Below are positions 1-5,551 of a stretch of 15,016 nt of DNA, piece after piece (the first letter of the stretch is position 1; every line of letters begins with the position of its first letter). The notes below the pieces were generated by a model. It worked only from the letters and a program-made list of their open reading frames with translations. It had not been told where the DNA came from and searched no databases. The stretch is from Omnitrophica bacterium RIFOXYB12_FULL_50_7. GTDB lineage: Bacteria; Omnitrophota; Omnitrophia; Omnitrophales; Aquincolibacteriaceae. The stretch covers positions 5,211 through 20,226 of the forward strand of contig MHFU01000141.1 in assembly GCA_001804345.1 (NCBI GenBank), written 5' to 3'. The translations under genes were made by a program, and so were the position numbers.

Positions 1-106
1 CGGCGGCGAAGTCTTCCGGCCACCGTGCCCGCTCCGCCTCGCGAGCGTCGCTCGGCACACGGCTTCTTTCTCCGGCATGCTCGCAACTACGGTGGTGCAC
101 CCGCCG
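1..106. repeat. GC-rich nested inverted repeat at the window edge
   Basis: This stretch lies downstream of the KE-rich secreted protein gene and has no convincing ORF. It is much richer in GC than its neighbour and folds on itself: CGGCGG (1-6) pairs with CCGCCG (101-106), CCACC (20-24) with GGTGG (91-95), GTGCC (25-29) with GGCAC (54-58), and CGAGC (42-46) with GCTCG (50-54). There is no T tract on either side, so it is not a plain intrinsic terminator. It could be a dispersed palindromic repeat or a structured RNA. It may extend beyond position 1. Only the pairing is seen; the function is unknown. Confidence 0.4.
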
Positions 107-108
107 TA

Positions 109-597
109 CTACATCACGAGAGACTTCTTGGCTTCTTTTTCTATTTCCTTTTGCTTCTTCTTGGCTTCTTTTTCAGCTTCGCGCTGTTTTTTCTTAGCCT
201 CTTTCTCAGCCTCACGCTTCTGTTTCTCGGCCTTTTTTTCAACCTGACTTTTCTCGTCTCCAGATTTTCTCGCAAGCTTTTCAGTTTCTTTCTCGGCTTC
301 TCTCCCAAGCTTCACCGATTCTTTTTCGACTTTTTTAGCGCCTCTTTCAATTTCCTTTCCCGTTTCTTTTCCGATCTTGCCGATCTCGTTTTCAACCTTT
401 TTGGCGCCTTTTGTATTTCCTTTCTTTTCCAACCCAGGAGGCATCGGGGGCATATTCTCTGACCAGCCTTCTTTCTCGCCTTTATTCCAGCCCGCGGGAT
501 TCGTTTCTCCGTTCTCGGCAAAAGCAACGCTTCCGCCAAAACTGAGACCTAAAACCAACAGAGAAACGCACAACCACCTCAAGAGGCTTGTTCTCAT
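109..597 (-). CDS. Secreted KE-rich protein with 11-residue repeats (LEA-like), hypothetical
   Basis: The gene encodes 162 aa. Residues 1-27 form a clear signal peptide: basic start, hydrophobic core, and a likely cleavage site after AFA27. The mature protein has a short Gly/Pro/Trp-rich part (about 28-62) with NPAGW and MPPGLEKKG motifs. A long, highly charged Lys/Glu helix runs from about 65 to 160. Near the C terminus the unit REAEKEAKKKQ recurs with an 11-residue period, seen in DNA as four 33-nt units (about 125-256). Hendecad charged repeats are typical of group-3 LEA-like and other long helical proteins, so a periplasmic or surface stress or structural role is possible, but this is inference. 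The ATG at 597 has an AAGGAG Shine-Dalgarno sequence at good spacing. The Lys/Glu bias makes the opposite strand look open (Phe/Leu-rich), which I take as a shadow. No named family recognised. Confidence 0.72.
   Translation of the reverse strand: MRTSLLRWLCVSLLVLGLSFGGSVAFAENGETNPAGWNKGEKEGWSENMPPMPPGLEKKGNTKGAKKVENEIGKIGKETGKEIERGAKKVEKESVKLGREAEKETEKLARKSGDEKSQVEKKAEKQKREAEKEAKKKQREAEKEAKKKQKEIEKEAKKSLVM
125..256 (-). repeat. 33-nt tandem repeat inside the KE-rich gene
   Basis: On the plus strand TTCTTGG starts at 125 and 158, TTCTTAG at 191 and TTCTCGG at 224, each exactly 33 nt apart. The units are diverged at synonymous and some non-synonymous positions. They encode the 11-residue helix repeat at the C terminus of the secreted protein and keep its frame, so this is a coding repeat rather than a minisatellite. 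Confidence 0.7.
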
Positions 598-615
598 CGT
601 GGACTCCTTTTTTTT

Positions 616-649
616 CAGGTTTTTGATTTGTTAAAATCAATGAAACCTG
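616..649 (-). other. Leader hairpin just upstream of the KE-rich gene
   Basis: On the plus strand CAGGTTT (616-622) and TTGATTT (623-629) pair with AAATCAA (634-640) and AAACCTG (643-649), with a GTTA loop and a 2-nt bulge: a 14-bp stem. In the minus-strand transcript it ends a few nt before the A-rich stretch holding the Shine-Dalgarno sequence of the 162-aa gene. It has no T tract on its 3' side in either direction, so it is not a terminator. An mRNA 5'-end stabiliser or a control element is possible. Confidence 0.5.
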
Positions 650-668
650 GGATCAACATTTAGAACCG

Positions 669-721
669 GATATCAGATCTTTAGAGACGACTCTCCTTCA
701 AGAGCGTCCCTGTGTGATATC
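669..721. other. Long imperfect hairpin between DUF6485-like gene and KE-rich gene
   Basis: GATATCA (669-675) pairs with TGATATC (715-721). Inside, GAGACG (684-689) and CTCT (691-694) pair with AGAG (701-704) and CGTCCC (705-710), leaving a single bulged A and a 6-nt loop. It lies directly downstream of the DUF6485-like gene. No T run follows on either strand, so it would be at most an atypical transcript end or a processing signal. Confidence 0.35.
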
Positions 722-732
722 AGGATAGGTTT

Positions 733-936
733 TTATCTTCTTTTTGGCAAATGAAGAGAAATGAATTTTTCCACGGATCGATTATATTCTTTTTCGATGT
801 CTTTGGGGAAATAACAAGCAGGCAACTGGTTCTGACTCCGGTGGTAAGCCACACACTCACAGCAAATCCCCTTGCGGGAGCAAGGATCGTACGAGCAATT
901 GCAGTGCTTCTTGTTAGCTTCGACCTTACATTCCAT
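733..936 (-). CDS. Small cysteine-rich protein, DUF6485-like
   Basis: The gene encodes 67 aa with eight cysteines (C3, C12, C14, C19, C25, C26, C28, C41), including a CSRKGICCEC core followed by AYH and LPACYFP. From memory this matches the small DUF6485 family of Cys-rich proteins found in many anaerobes. Function is unknown; the Cys pattern suggests metal or Fe-S binding. I chose the ATG at 936 because a very strong GGAGGTGA Shine-Dalgarno sequence sits 5 nt upstream and the Cys-rich domain starts with MECKVE. The frame stays open upstream to about 1146, but that part crosses the terminator and the structured element and is not protein-like. The intrinsic terminator at 961-999 ends only about 25 nt upstream, so expression depends on read-through or on a promoter I cannot see. 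Confidence 0.85.
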   Translation of the reverse strand: MECKVEANKKHCNCSYDPCSRKGICCECVAYHRSQNQLPACYFPKDIEKEYNRSVEKFISLHLPKRR

Positions 937-960
937 CAGTCTCACCTCCCCTGATGACTC

Positions 961-999
961 AAAAAAATGGTCGGGCCTGGCACGAAAGCCAGGTCCCGA
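961..999 (-). terminator. Intrinsic terminator or attenuator carrying the tRNA-Pro 3' end
   Basis: Read on the minus strand, TCGGG-A-CCTGGC pairs with GCCAGG-CCCGA around a 6-nt loop (11 bp, one bulged A) and is followed by CCA and seven T. This is a canonical intrinsic terminator. Its last 15 nt (plus-strand AAAAAAATGGTCGGG, 961-975) are identical to the 3' end and T tract of the real tRNA-Pro (1204-1218). It sits between the tRNA region and the DUF6485-like gene, so it could end the tRNA transcript or attenuate entry into that gene. Confidence 0.8.
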
Positions 1000-1141
1000 T
1001 TTCCTTAATTCTTCTTTATTAAAATAAAGAATCGGGGCGATAGGATCGATGCGGACACGACTCACTTTGAGGAGTGCCGGCATCGCACTTGCACACAGGT
1101 GCAAATGTTGAACCGACCCTTGGGTCGCACTACTTCGCCCG
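961..1141 (-). pseudogene. Interrupted, tRNA-Pro-derived structured element
   Basis: Five blocks match the intact tRNA-Pro (1204-1287) in the same order: AAAAAAATGGTCGGG (961-975), TCGGGGCGATAGGAT (1032-1046), TTGAACC (1108-1114), GCACTAC (1127-1133) and CGCCC (1136-1140). Between them are 56 nt (976-1031) and 61 nt (1047-1107); the second lies where the T loop would be. The D arm is missing and the anticodon arm is shortened. The region keeps pairing: an outer acceptor-like stem (1032-1040 with 1135-1141), CGATGC (1047-1052) with GCATCG (1080-1085), TTGCAC (1089-1094) with GTGCAA (1099-1104), and CGACC (1114-1118) with GGTCG (1123-1127). It cannot be a working tRNA. It may be a decayed copy, a dispersed element, or a new structured RNA. 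The long blocks are firm; the 5-7 nt blocks could be chance. Confidence 0.5.
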
Positions 1142-1157
1142 CCCAAAAACCGGCGGG
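1138..1157. other. GC hairpin next to the tRNA-like element
   Basis: CCCGCC (1138-1143) pairs with GGCGGG (1152-1157) around an 8-nt loop. Part of its left arm is also used in the acceptor-like stem of the neighbouring element, so the two folds compete. No T tract follows on either strand. Confidence 0.4.
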
Positions 1158-1172
1158 TTCTGTCTTCCCTTT

Positions 1173-1198
1173 TTAGAAAACCTTCGGTTTTCTATTTA
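1173..1198 (+). terminator. AT-rich hairpin downstream of tRNA-Pro
   Basis: TAGAAAACC and GGTTTTCTA form a 9-bp stem around TTC, close to 1177-1197. On the plus strand a short T stretch (ATTTAAG) follows. On the minus strand, where the tRNA is transcribed, an A stretch follows instead. It could be a weak plus-strand terminator or a processing end for the tRNA precursor. Low certainty. Confidence 0.3.
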
Positions 1199-1210
1199 AG
1201 CGCAAAAAAA

Positions 1211-1288
<78 letters not shown>

Positions 1289-1317
1289 CGTACTATCTAA
1301 ATTCCTAATGTTCGCCG

Positions 1318-1365
1318 GGACTGTCCTGATTTTATTAGAATTTTTACTGAAATCAAGGCGTCCCG
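1318..1365. other. Inverted repeat around the tRNA-proximal promoter
   Basis: On the plus strand GGGAC, CC and TGATTT on the left pair in order with AAATCA, GG and GTCCC on the right, with small bulges; the loop holds the AT-rich spacer. The arms overlap the -35 and -10 hexamers of the proposed tRNA promoter. It could be an operator-like site or simply a hairpin in a longer leader transcript. Pairing is imperfect. Confidence 0.3.
1329..1356 (-). promoter_or_regulatory. Possible promoter for tRNA-Pro (proximal)
   Basis: On the minus strand TTGATT (1356-1351) and TAAAAT (1334-1329) are separated by 16 nt. The -10 ends about 41 nt before the tRNA 5' end, giving a short precursor leader. The match to sigma70 consensus is moderate (4/6 and 5/6). 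Confidence 0.45.
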
Positions 1366-1412
1366 ATAAATCTTTAAAATCTCTAAAGACCGAAAAGGAT
1401 AAAAGCGGCGGG

Positions 1413-1441
1413 ATTATATCATCCTCATAGCGTGTATTCAA
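1413..1441 (-). promoter_or_regulatory. Sigma70-like promoter downstream of ftsI (distal tRNA promoter)
   Basis: On the minus strand TTGAAT (1441-1436) and a perfect TATAAT (1418-1413) are separated by 17 nt. The site lies just after the ftsI stop codon and points toward tRNA-Pro, about 125 nt away. It would uncouple the tRNA from the division operon. No terminator is visible between ftsI and this site. Confidence 0.65.
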
Positions 1442-1450
1442 TCAAAGGCA

Positions 1451-3205
1451 TTAATCATTGACCGCTAGATCGGCGGTGGCGGCGACCTGCTCGGAAGTGA
1501 GAGGAGAAGCACTTTCATGATGAGGCTGCATGCCTCGGGTCAAAAGCGCCGCCTCCATGACTTCTTTGAACACCGGGGCAGCAACCGTGCCGCCATAATA
1601 AAGAGGCCGTGCTTCATCCAACACGACCACCATGGCATAGCGAGGGTTACCCGCAGGCGCGAAACCGATGAACGAAGACATGAATGCGTCATGCGAATAC
1701 CCCCTACCTCCCGAAAGGATCTTCTGCCCCGTACCAGTCTTACCTCCCACCAACACATCCGGGATCTTTGCCTTGGTCCCTGTTCCCCTTTCGACCACCT
1801 GCGTCAGGATCTCACGCATCATCACGGCTGTTTCAGGCTTGATGACCCGCTGCTTGATAAACGGTTTCTTCTCTTTGATCGTCACACCCGCCGGGTCCTG
1901 GACCCTGGAAACAATATAGGGTCTTACAAGATAGCCCCCATTGGCGATCACGGACATGGCGGTCACCATCTGAATCGAAGTCACCATAACCTCTTGCCCC
2001 ATGGGAATATTGTACGGAGAGGTCTTGGACCACTGGGACGGCGGTCTCGTATAACCGGGCGCTTCCCCGGCCAAATCGATGCCGGTCCAGGTCCCAAATC
2101 CGAAACTTTTCACATAATTCTGAAATTTCTGCGAACCCATTTTGAGAGCGATCTTCACGGTACCGATATTGCTCGATTTTACGATTACTTCCGCCATCGG
2201 CAACATGCCATAGGGATGAACATCATGCAGCACCTTGAACCCATAATTCCATTTTCCATTTTCGCAATTGATGACTGTCTCCGGCGTGACCACTCCCTCA
2301 TTAAGAGCACCGCCCGCCGCCACAATCTTGAACACCGAACCCGGTTCGTACATATCGGTAATCGCACGATTGCGCTTCGCGTCCGGCCCAACATTGGCAT
2401 AATGATTGGGATCAAAGCCGGGCTGATTCGCCATCGCCAGAATTTCGCCGGTCTTGGGGTCCATCACGACCGCCCAGGCACCTTTGGCCTTCCACTGTTT
2501 GAAGGCTCGTTCCAACGCTTTTTCGGTCAGATACTGGAGATGCTGGTCGATGGTCAACACAACACGGTTTCCATCGATCACAGGCATACTTTTCATTTCG
2601 AAAGCCTTGATCTCCCGCCCCTTGGCATCGCGCTGAGTCACGCGCTTACCGGGCTTCCCACGAAGATCGCCATCCATGGATCGCTCGAGTCCCTCCACCC
2701 CCTGATTGTCCACGGTGGAAAATCCGAGTACCTGCGCAAGCATCGTTCCTTGGGGGTAAAATCGTTTGTATTCTTCCAGGATCCCAAGCTCTGGACACTC
2801 GAGTTTCCTGATCTTCTCAGACTCCTCAAAAGTTACCCGCCGTTTAAGCCACACGAATGATTTATCCCGACTCAATCGTTCCATCACCCATTTCCGGTCA
2901 AGCCCCAGTATCTTCGCGATCTTGTGGCTGAGGTCTGAGCGTTCCTCATCTTTCAAGGCGCGCGGCACCGCATAAATGGATGGTATCTTGAGATTGGTAA
3001 CGAACTCTTTTCCATTACGGTCCGTGATGGGACCTCGCAAGGGCGGGACATCGATCGTTAAATAATGTTGGCGGTGCGCCAAAGCAAGAAGCGAGGACTG
3101 ATGAAACCAGGTCAGCTGAACCACCTGATAAATCACGAGGCAAAAAAGAACAAATAAAACGATATAGAGGAACCAGAATCGACGCGGCGAAAGCAACGCA
3201 CGCAT
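1451..3205 (-). CDS. ftsI: Class B penicillin-binding protein, FtsI/PBP3-type transpeptidase
   Basis: The 584-aa product is a septal D,D-transpeptidase that cross-links peptidoglycan in the periplasm, probably acting with FtsW and FtsL in the divisome. It has a short basic N terminus, one membrane anchor (about 12-31), the PBP dimerisation region with RGPITDRNG (about 57-65), and a C-terminal transpeptidase domain (about 240-552). All three active-site motifs are present: SVFK (290-293, nucleophile Ser290), SSN (344-346) and KTG (489-491). No PASTA domains follow; the last 30 residues are polar and probably disordered. Length fits Gram-negative FtsI. It starts 3 nt after the ftsL stop with no good Shine-Dalgarno sequence, so translation is probably coupled. 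It is the last gene of the cluster: murE, murF and mraY do not follow. The alternative of an elongation PBP2 is unlikely given rsmH and ftsL next door. Confidence 0.95.
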   Translation of the reverse strand: MRALLSPRRFWFLYIVLFVLFCLVIYQVVQLTWFHQSSLLALAHRQHYLTIDVPPLRGPITDRNGKEFVTNLKIPSIYAVPRALKDEERSDLSHKIAKILGLDRKWVMERLSRDKSFVWLKRRVTFEESEKIRKLECPELGILEEYKRFYPQGTMLAQVLGFSTVDNQGVEGLERSMDGDLRGKPGKRVTQRDAKGREIKAFEMKSMPVIDGNRVVLTIDQHLQYLTEKALERAFKQWKAKGAWAVVMDPKTGEILAMANQPGFDPNHYANVGPDAKRNRAITDMYEPGSVFKIVAAGGALNEGVVTPETVINCENGKWNYGFKVLHDVHPYGMLPMAEVIVKSSNIGTVKIALKMGSQKFQNYVKSFGFGTWTGIDLAGEAPGYTRPPSQWSKTSPYNIPMGQEVMVTSIQMVTAMSVIANGGYLVRPYIVSRVQDPAGVTIKEKKPFIKQRVIKPETAVMMREILTQVVERGTGTKAKIPDVLVGGKTGTGQKILSGGRGYSHDAFMSSFIGFAPAGNPRYAMVVVLDEARPLYYGGTVAAPVFKEVMEAALLTRGMQPHHESASPLTSEQVAATADLAVND

Positions 3206-3208
3206 TTT

Positions 3209-3601
3209 TTAGGAGGAGAGATCGGTCTTGGCCTGAGCCGTTTGGATCCACCGACCAAGAAAACTCGTAACCTCGGAGGAAAAGGTCCGCGTGACCTTTT
3301 GTTCCGATGCCACGGGAATAACAAGCTCGGACACAGGCGGGACTTCCACCACTTGGATCTTGTTGGGAAGCGCCAAACCCATGTCGTGACGTTTCATTTT
3401 TTCTTCAAGAAGGCGGGGGGCTCTCAACTGGTCGACCTTGAACTGGAATCTTCGAAGCAACTCTTGTTTTTCGGCGAGGACTCGGGAACTTTTATGGATA
3501 TCAAATGAAACGAGAACGGAAGAAACCTGCAGATGCACAAAAAAAAGCATCGAACAGGTCAAGGTCGCTATTAGAATTAATATTTTTCCGCTGCCTTTCA
3601 T
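3209..3601 (-). CDS. ftsL: FtsL-like cell division protein
   Basis: The 130-aa bitopic protein has a short cytoplasmic start, one membrane helix (about 6-24) and a periplasmic heptad-like helix (about 36-72: LAEKQELLRRFQFKVDQL). The pattern is then a short 'GLALPNKIQVVEVPP' segment like those that follow the FtsL coiled coil. FtsL links FtsB and FtsQ and activates FtsWI. Sequence conservation in this family is low, so the call rests on architecture plus position between rsmH and ftsI, which is the normal place for ftsL. The start codon overlaps the rsmH stop as ATGA, pointing to translational coupling. The Ser/Thr-rich tail beyond about residue 95 is unassigned. Confidence 0.82.
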   Translation of the reverse strand: MKGSGKILILIATLTCSMLFFVHLQVSSVLVSFDIHKSSRVLAEKQELLRRFQFKVDQLRAPRLLEEKMKRHDMGLALPNKIQVVEVPPVSELVIPVASEQKVTRTFSSEVTSFLGRWIQTAQAKTDLSS

Positions 3602-4506
3602 GATATTTTTTCAATCACTCTCAGTTTGGCACTTCTTGTTCTTGGATTATTCAATATTTCCGAACGGTTTGCAACCACTGGTTTGCGAAAAATCAAATTT
3701 CCACGTTCTTCATCGTCCCATTTCCTAAACTGTTGCTTCACGATCCGGTCTTCAATCGAATGAAAACTGATAATTCCAAGTCGCCCTGCTTTCGTCAGAT
3801 GGCCAAACGCCGCAGCCATACCTTCCTTGAGCGCCTCCAGTTCATCATTCACTCCGATTCGGAGCGCTTGAAACACCTTCGTCGCCGGATGACGCCGCGC
3901 CCATGAGGGTCTCTGTCCTTTTTTAAATCGCATATGGACGGGCAATGCCTGCTCCAGTGTTTGGTTGAGATCTTCGATCGTCTGGATAGGTTGTTGGCGC
4001 CGCCTTTCAACGATCACGCGGGCAAAACGCCGTGAGTTGCGCTCTTCGCCATAATGGTAGAAAAGATCCGCAAGCTCAACCTCGGACAACTGGGCGAGCA
4101 ACTCTGAGGCTTTAAGACCGACTTCCGGGTTCATCCGCATATCCAATTCCCCTTCCGTTTGGAAACTGAAACCGCGCTTCCCATCCGCCAACTGTTCCGA
4201 CGAGGTCCCGATATCTAAGAGCACCGCATCGAATCCTGCTACTTTCAATCCCGAAAAGACTTTTCCTAAATTCCTGAAGTTCTCATGCACCAACATGACC
4301 CGTGGATCCCCTTGGAACAACACCCGGCATCTCGCAATCGCGTCAGGATCCTGATCAAATCCGATCAATCTCCCCGAAAGACCTATTTGCCCGAGAATTG
4401 CTTCTGCGTGTCCCCCGCTCCCGAGAGTCCCATCCATCACTACCGCCCCGGGTTTTAACGCTAAGTGCTCGAGGACTTCTTGTAAAAGAACGGGATTATG
4501 ACGCAA
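3598..4506 (-). CDS. rsmH: 16S rRNA (cytosine(1402)-N4)-methyltransferase RsmH (MraW)
   Basis: The 302-aa cytoplasmic enzyme methylates N4 of C1402 in the 16S rRNA P site using S-adenosylmethionine. Visible family motifs are HNPVLLQEVL at the N terminus, DGTLGSGGHAE (25-35, SAM loop), FDQDP (50-54), DIGTSSEQL (97-105, family usually DLGVSS), RMNP, RRHPATKVFQALRI and SFHSIEDRIVK. Length is typical. The start is TTG at 4506: an in-frame stop lies only two codons upstream, and the conserved HNPVL motif begins at residue 3, so no other start is possible. The TTG lies inside the STAS gene (11-nt overlap), and the 3' end overlaps ftsL by ATGA. It is part of the mraZ operon. Confidence 0.97.
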   Translation of the reverse strand: MRHNPVLLQEVLEHLALKPGAVVMDGTLGSGGHAEAILGQIGLSGRLIGFDQDPDAIARCRVLFQGDPRVMLVHENFRNLGKVFSGLKVAGFDAVLLDIGTSSEQLADGKRGFSFQTEGELDMRMNPEVGLKASELLAQLSEVELADLFYHYGEERNSRRFARVIVERRRQQPIQTIEDLNQTLEQALPVHMRFKKGQRPSWARRHPATKVFQALRIGVNDELEALKEGMAAAFGHLTKAGRLGIISFHSIEDRIVKQQFRKWDDEERGNLIFRKPVVANRSEILNNPRTRSAKLRVIEKIS

Positions 4507-4834
4507 AACTTAGGATCGCCTCTTCTTCCGTCGAATAACTTTCCATCAAACCATTGACCCCGATCATCTGGAAAGTCTTCTCCACTTCGGGGCGCAGGTT
4601 GCACAATTTGATATCCCCTTTTTGTTCGCGTACCTTACGCAAGCGATCCACCAAAATACCGACGCCCGCTAATTCCACATGCTTCGTGTCCTTCAGGTCC
4701 AACAAAAGACGCTTGTGATTCCTGTTGAGCAACCGGTTCATGCGGCCTTTCATTTTAATCATACTAAGAACGTCGAGATCTCCGTTAAAACGCAACACAT
4801 CCACTCCAACCTTCGTCCTGGCATGATAAACCAT
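4496..4834 (-). CDS. STAS-domain protein (SpoIIAA-like) lacking the phospho-acceptor serine
   Basis: The 112-aa product is a single STAS domain, the fold of anti-sigma-factor antagonists. It shows the alternating strands and helices expected: GDLDVLS early, LLLDLKDTKHVELAGVGIL in the middle, and a final helix with VEKTFQMIGVNGLM. In classical SpoIIAA/RsbV the loop reads D-S-S-G with the second Ser phosphorylated by a partner kinase. Here the aligned loop is E54-L55-A56-G57, so phosphorylation at that place is impossible. It sits between mraZ and rsmH, 13 nt after mraZ and overlapping rsmH by 11 nt, so it is co-expressed with division genes. This points to a structural or scaffold role, or to control by binding only; both are inference. 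No kinase or phosphatase partner is in the window. An RBS-like AAGGGA precedes the ATG. Confidence 0.85.
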   Translation of the reverse strand: MVYHARTKVGVDVLRFNGDLDVLSMIKMKGRMNRLLNRNHKRLLLDLKDTKHVELAGVGILVDRLRKVREQKGDIKLCNLRPEVEKTFQMIGVNGLMESYSTEEEAILSFAS

Positions 4835-4847
4835 AAGGATTCCCTTT

Positions 4848-5285
4848 CTATTCCGATGCTAATTTTTCTGCGAGTTCTTCAAAATGATTCTTGTGATGAT
4901 CAAAAAAGCCTTGCCATTTTTCTTTCGCCCAGATCTCAATGCGACTTGAAACGCCGACGATCATAACCTCCGCTTTAATGTCAGCATAGGTCTTGAGATA
5001 ATCCGGGATAAGGATCCTCCCCTGCTTATCGCAAACAACTTCGGAAGCGCCCGAAAAGAACAGTCGATTGAAGGTTCTGGATTCGGCCTTGGTAAAAGGC
5101 ATATCACGAAACTTCTTTTCTTCCGTCTTCCACTGTTCTTCCGTGAAAACAAACAAACATTGATCAAGACCGCGGGTAATGAAGAAACGCTCCACATAGC
5201 GTTCCTTGAAGATCTCACGGAACTTGGCAGGGATCATCACACGACTTTTGACATCGATCACATGTTCGAATTCACCGTAAAACAT
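4848..5285 (-). CDS. mraZ: Transcriptional regulator MraZ
   Basis: The 145-aa protein is the DNA-binding regulator that opens dcw clusters. Its two AbrB-like half-domains each carry the family signature: DVKSRVMIPAKFR (11-23) and DKQGRILIPDYLK (about 86-98), matching the DxxxR-(x)-IP pattern. Length is normal. Known MraZ proteins form ring-shaped oligomers and bind short direct repeats in front of their own gene. Three such GTGGG repeats lie about 24-50 nt upstream of the ATG, downstream of a consensus promoter, so autoregulation of the whole mraZ-STAS-rsmH-ftsL-ftsI operon is likely. The ATG at 5285 is preceded by AAAGGAAAG. Confidence 0.97.
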   Translation of the reverse strand: MFYGEFEHVIDVKSRVMIPAKFREIFKERYVERFFITRGLDQCLFVFTEEQWKTEEKKFRDMPFTKAESRTFNRLFFSGASEVVCDKQGRILIPDYLKTYADIKAEVMIVGVSSRIEIWAKEKWQGFFDHHKNHFEELAEKLASE

Positions 5286-5307
5286 GGACTTTCTTTCCTT
5301 TCAAGGT

Positions 5308-5333
5308 TCCCACTCTCTCCCACTTCCCCCCAC
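5308..5333 (-). promoter_or_regulatory. MraZ operator: three GTGGG direct repeats at 10-bp spacing
   Basis: On the minus strand GTGGG occurs at 5333-5329, 5323-5319 and 5313-5309, exactly 10 bp apart. Known MraZ sites are TGGGN repeats separated by 5 nt, the same one-helical-turn period. The boxes lie in the transcribed leader, about 10-35 nt after the predicted start site, where a bound MraZ ring could block elongation or initiation. Confidence 0.85.
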
Positions 5334-5348
5334 TTCATTATCGGCGGT

Positions 5349-5377
5349 AGTATATATTTCCCTTAATATCGTGTCAA
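5349..5377 (-). promoter_or_regulatory. Sigma70-like promoter of the mraZ operon
   Basis: On the minus strand a perfect TTGACA (5377-5372) is followed after 17 nt by TATACT (5354-5349; 5/6). Transcription should start near 5342, giving a leader of about 57 nt that contains the MraZ boxes. This is the best promoter match in the window. Confidence 0.85.
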
Positions 5378-5404
5378 CATTCTTTTGGATTGGGAATCCG
5401 TTAA

Positions 5405-5462
5405 ACGAGAAAACCCCCTATCCCGGAACAACTCTCTGTGGGAGAATCCGGAGGACAAGGGG
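5405..5462 (-). terminator. Possible terminator after the zinc-ribbon gene
   Basis: Read on the minus strand, CCCC (5462-5459) pairs with GGGG (5418-5415), a TCCGG segment (5451-5447) with CCGGA (5427-5423), and a short TCTC/GAGA helix closes the loop. The 3' arm runs into GGTTTTCTCG. Stems are broken by internal loops and the T run is short, so this is a weak call. It is the only candidate between the stop at 5552 and the mraZ promoter. The rest of 5463-5551 shows no gene or RNA I can recognise. Confidence 0.35.
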
Positions 5463-5551
5463 CAAAAAATTCCTGTCTCCAGGTGGAAAAAAGCAGTCAG
5501 GTCTTGGATCTATTTGGATTTTATGGCAGGAAGCGGTCGGGGCGAAAAAAG

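Noticed and set aside
125..256. CRISPR-like or minisatellite array
   Set aside because: The 33-nt units have no spacers, are diverged, and keep one reading frame encoding an 11-residue helix repeat.
25..462. Plus-strand Phe/Leu-rich reading frame opposite the KE-rich gene
   Set aside because: Lys/Glu codons read backward give Phe/Leu codons; the minus strand has a signal peptide and a strong RBS, this one has neither.
937..1146. N-terminal extension of the DUF6485-like gene to 137 aa
   Set aside because: The extension runs through the terminator and the structured element; the internal ATG at 936 has a near-perfect Shine-Dalgarno sequence and the domain begins there.
1517..2860. Long plus-strand reading frame (447 codons) opposite ftsI
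   Set aside because: It lies fully antisense to a PBP with all active-site motifs; its translation is His/Arg-rich with no recognisable domain.
5378..5551. RNase P RNA or another known ncRNA after the zinc-ribbon gene, a place where rnpB might be expected
   Set aside because: None of the conserved RNase P core sequences are visible on either strand; only a weak hairpin was found.
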